Shown piece by piece: positions 63,986 through 64,000 of a DNA stretch of 64,000 nt (position 1 is its first letter; every line of letters starts with the position of its first letter). The notes under the pieces were generated by a model. It saw only the letters and a program-made list of their open reading frames with translations, was not told where the DNA came from and did not search any database. This DNA is from Vulcanimicrobiota bacterium (GTDB lineage: Bacteria > Vulcanimicrobiota > Xenobia > Xenobiales > JADMJV01), in NCBI GenBank assembly GCA_019637395.1, contig JAHBVR010000014.1:124001-188000 (forward strand). The letters are read 5' to 3'. Both the position numbers and the translations under genes were made by a program.

Positions 63986-64000
63986 ACCAGACGGCCCCCC

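Overview
The window is high-GC bacterial DNA from an organism with Gram-negative features: an outer-membrane barrel-type protein, a secretin-like C-terminal domain, many Sec signal peptides and a pseudopilin-like protein. I see no phage or plasmid backbone. The gene set (three S9 oligopeptidases, two subtilases, many exported proteins of unknown function, small gene families shared with poorly cultured phyla) suggests an environmental lineage such as Candidatus Eremiobacterota/Xenobia or a neighbour. That placement is a guess, because the only rRNA or tRNA marker here is one tRNA-Tyr.

Layout. 1-8.7 kb: a decayed HepT/MntA pair, an S9 peptidase with a coupled exported protein, a TruC-type pseudouridine synthase, a GAF-PAS-GGDEF cyclase and an NlpC/P60-like protein. 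8.8-11.7 kb: a decay zone with a frameshifted HEPN toxin, two broken MNT nucleotidyltransferases and a frameshifted ankyrin gene, beside a tight operon of very small genes. 11.7-18.2 kb: a MocR regulator divergent from an EamA exporter, an exported protein made only of EF-Tu domains II and III, and a MerR switch flanked by two promoters with the MerR-type 19-bp spacer. 18.2-20.4 kb: an IS21 remnant, a 31-codon ORF before a PfkB kinase, and about 12 copies of a 66-68 bp hairpin repeat. 20.4-23.3 kb: a fully overlapping pantothenate operon (Rossmann/DUF2520 protein-panB-panC-coaX). 23.5-36 kb: prolyl oligopeptidase, aldehyde dehydrogenase, FecR-like protein, RfbD-like reductase, tRNA-Tyr with a strong promoter and terminator, HemW-like radical SAM enzyme and a 613-residue helical protein. 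36-48.7 kb: homogentisate dioxygenase, a Yellow/MRJP-FKBP fusion, an operon of a radical SAM enzyme with an odd cysteine motif plus a nucleotide kinase and a SixA-like phosphatase, another S9 peptidase and two subtilases. 48.8-49.8 kb: no convincing protein gene, but a probable large structured RNA. 49.8-56.3 kb: roadblock protein, HxlR/AzoR pair, secretin-like protein, lysozyme-like protein and assorted membrane or exported proteins. 56.3-64 kb: an operon of a tRNA methyltransferase-like enzyme, a proline-rich protein, two paralogous vWA proteins, a P1B ATPase with a huge His-rich N-terminus, and a Mug-type DNA glycosylase, ending in REP-like repeats.

The most striking element is the roughly 990-nt transcript at 48833-49824. 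It has a near-consensus sigma70 promoter, an intrinsic terminator and no credible ORF. It contains four copies of the same three-hairpin module whose stems differ in sequence but keep pairing, which is internal covariation. It looks like an undescribed member of the large ornate bacterial RNAs. Next in interest are the EF-Tu domain II-III exported protein, the MRJP-FKBP fusion, the noncanonical radical SAM motif, the MerR regulon, and the repeated decay of HEPN/MNT modules.
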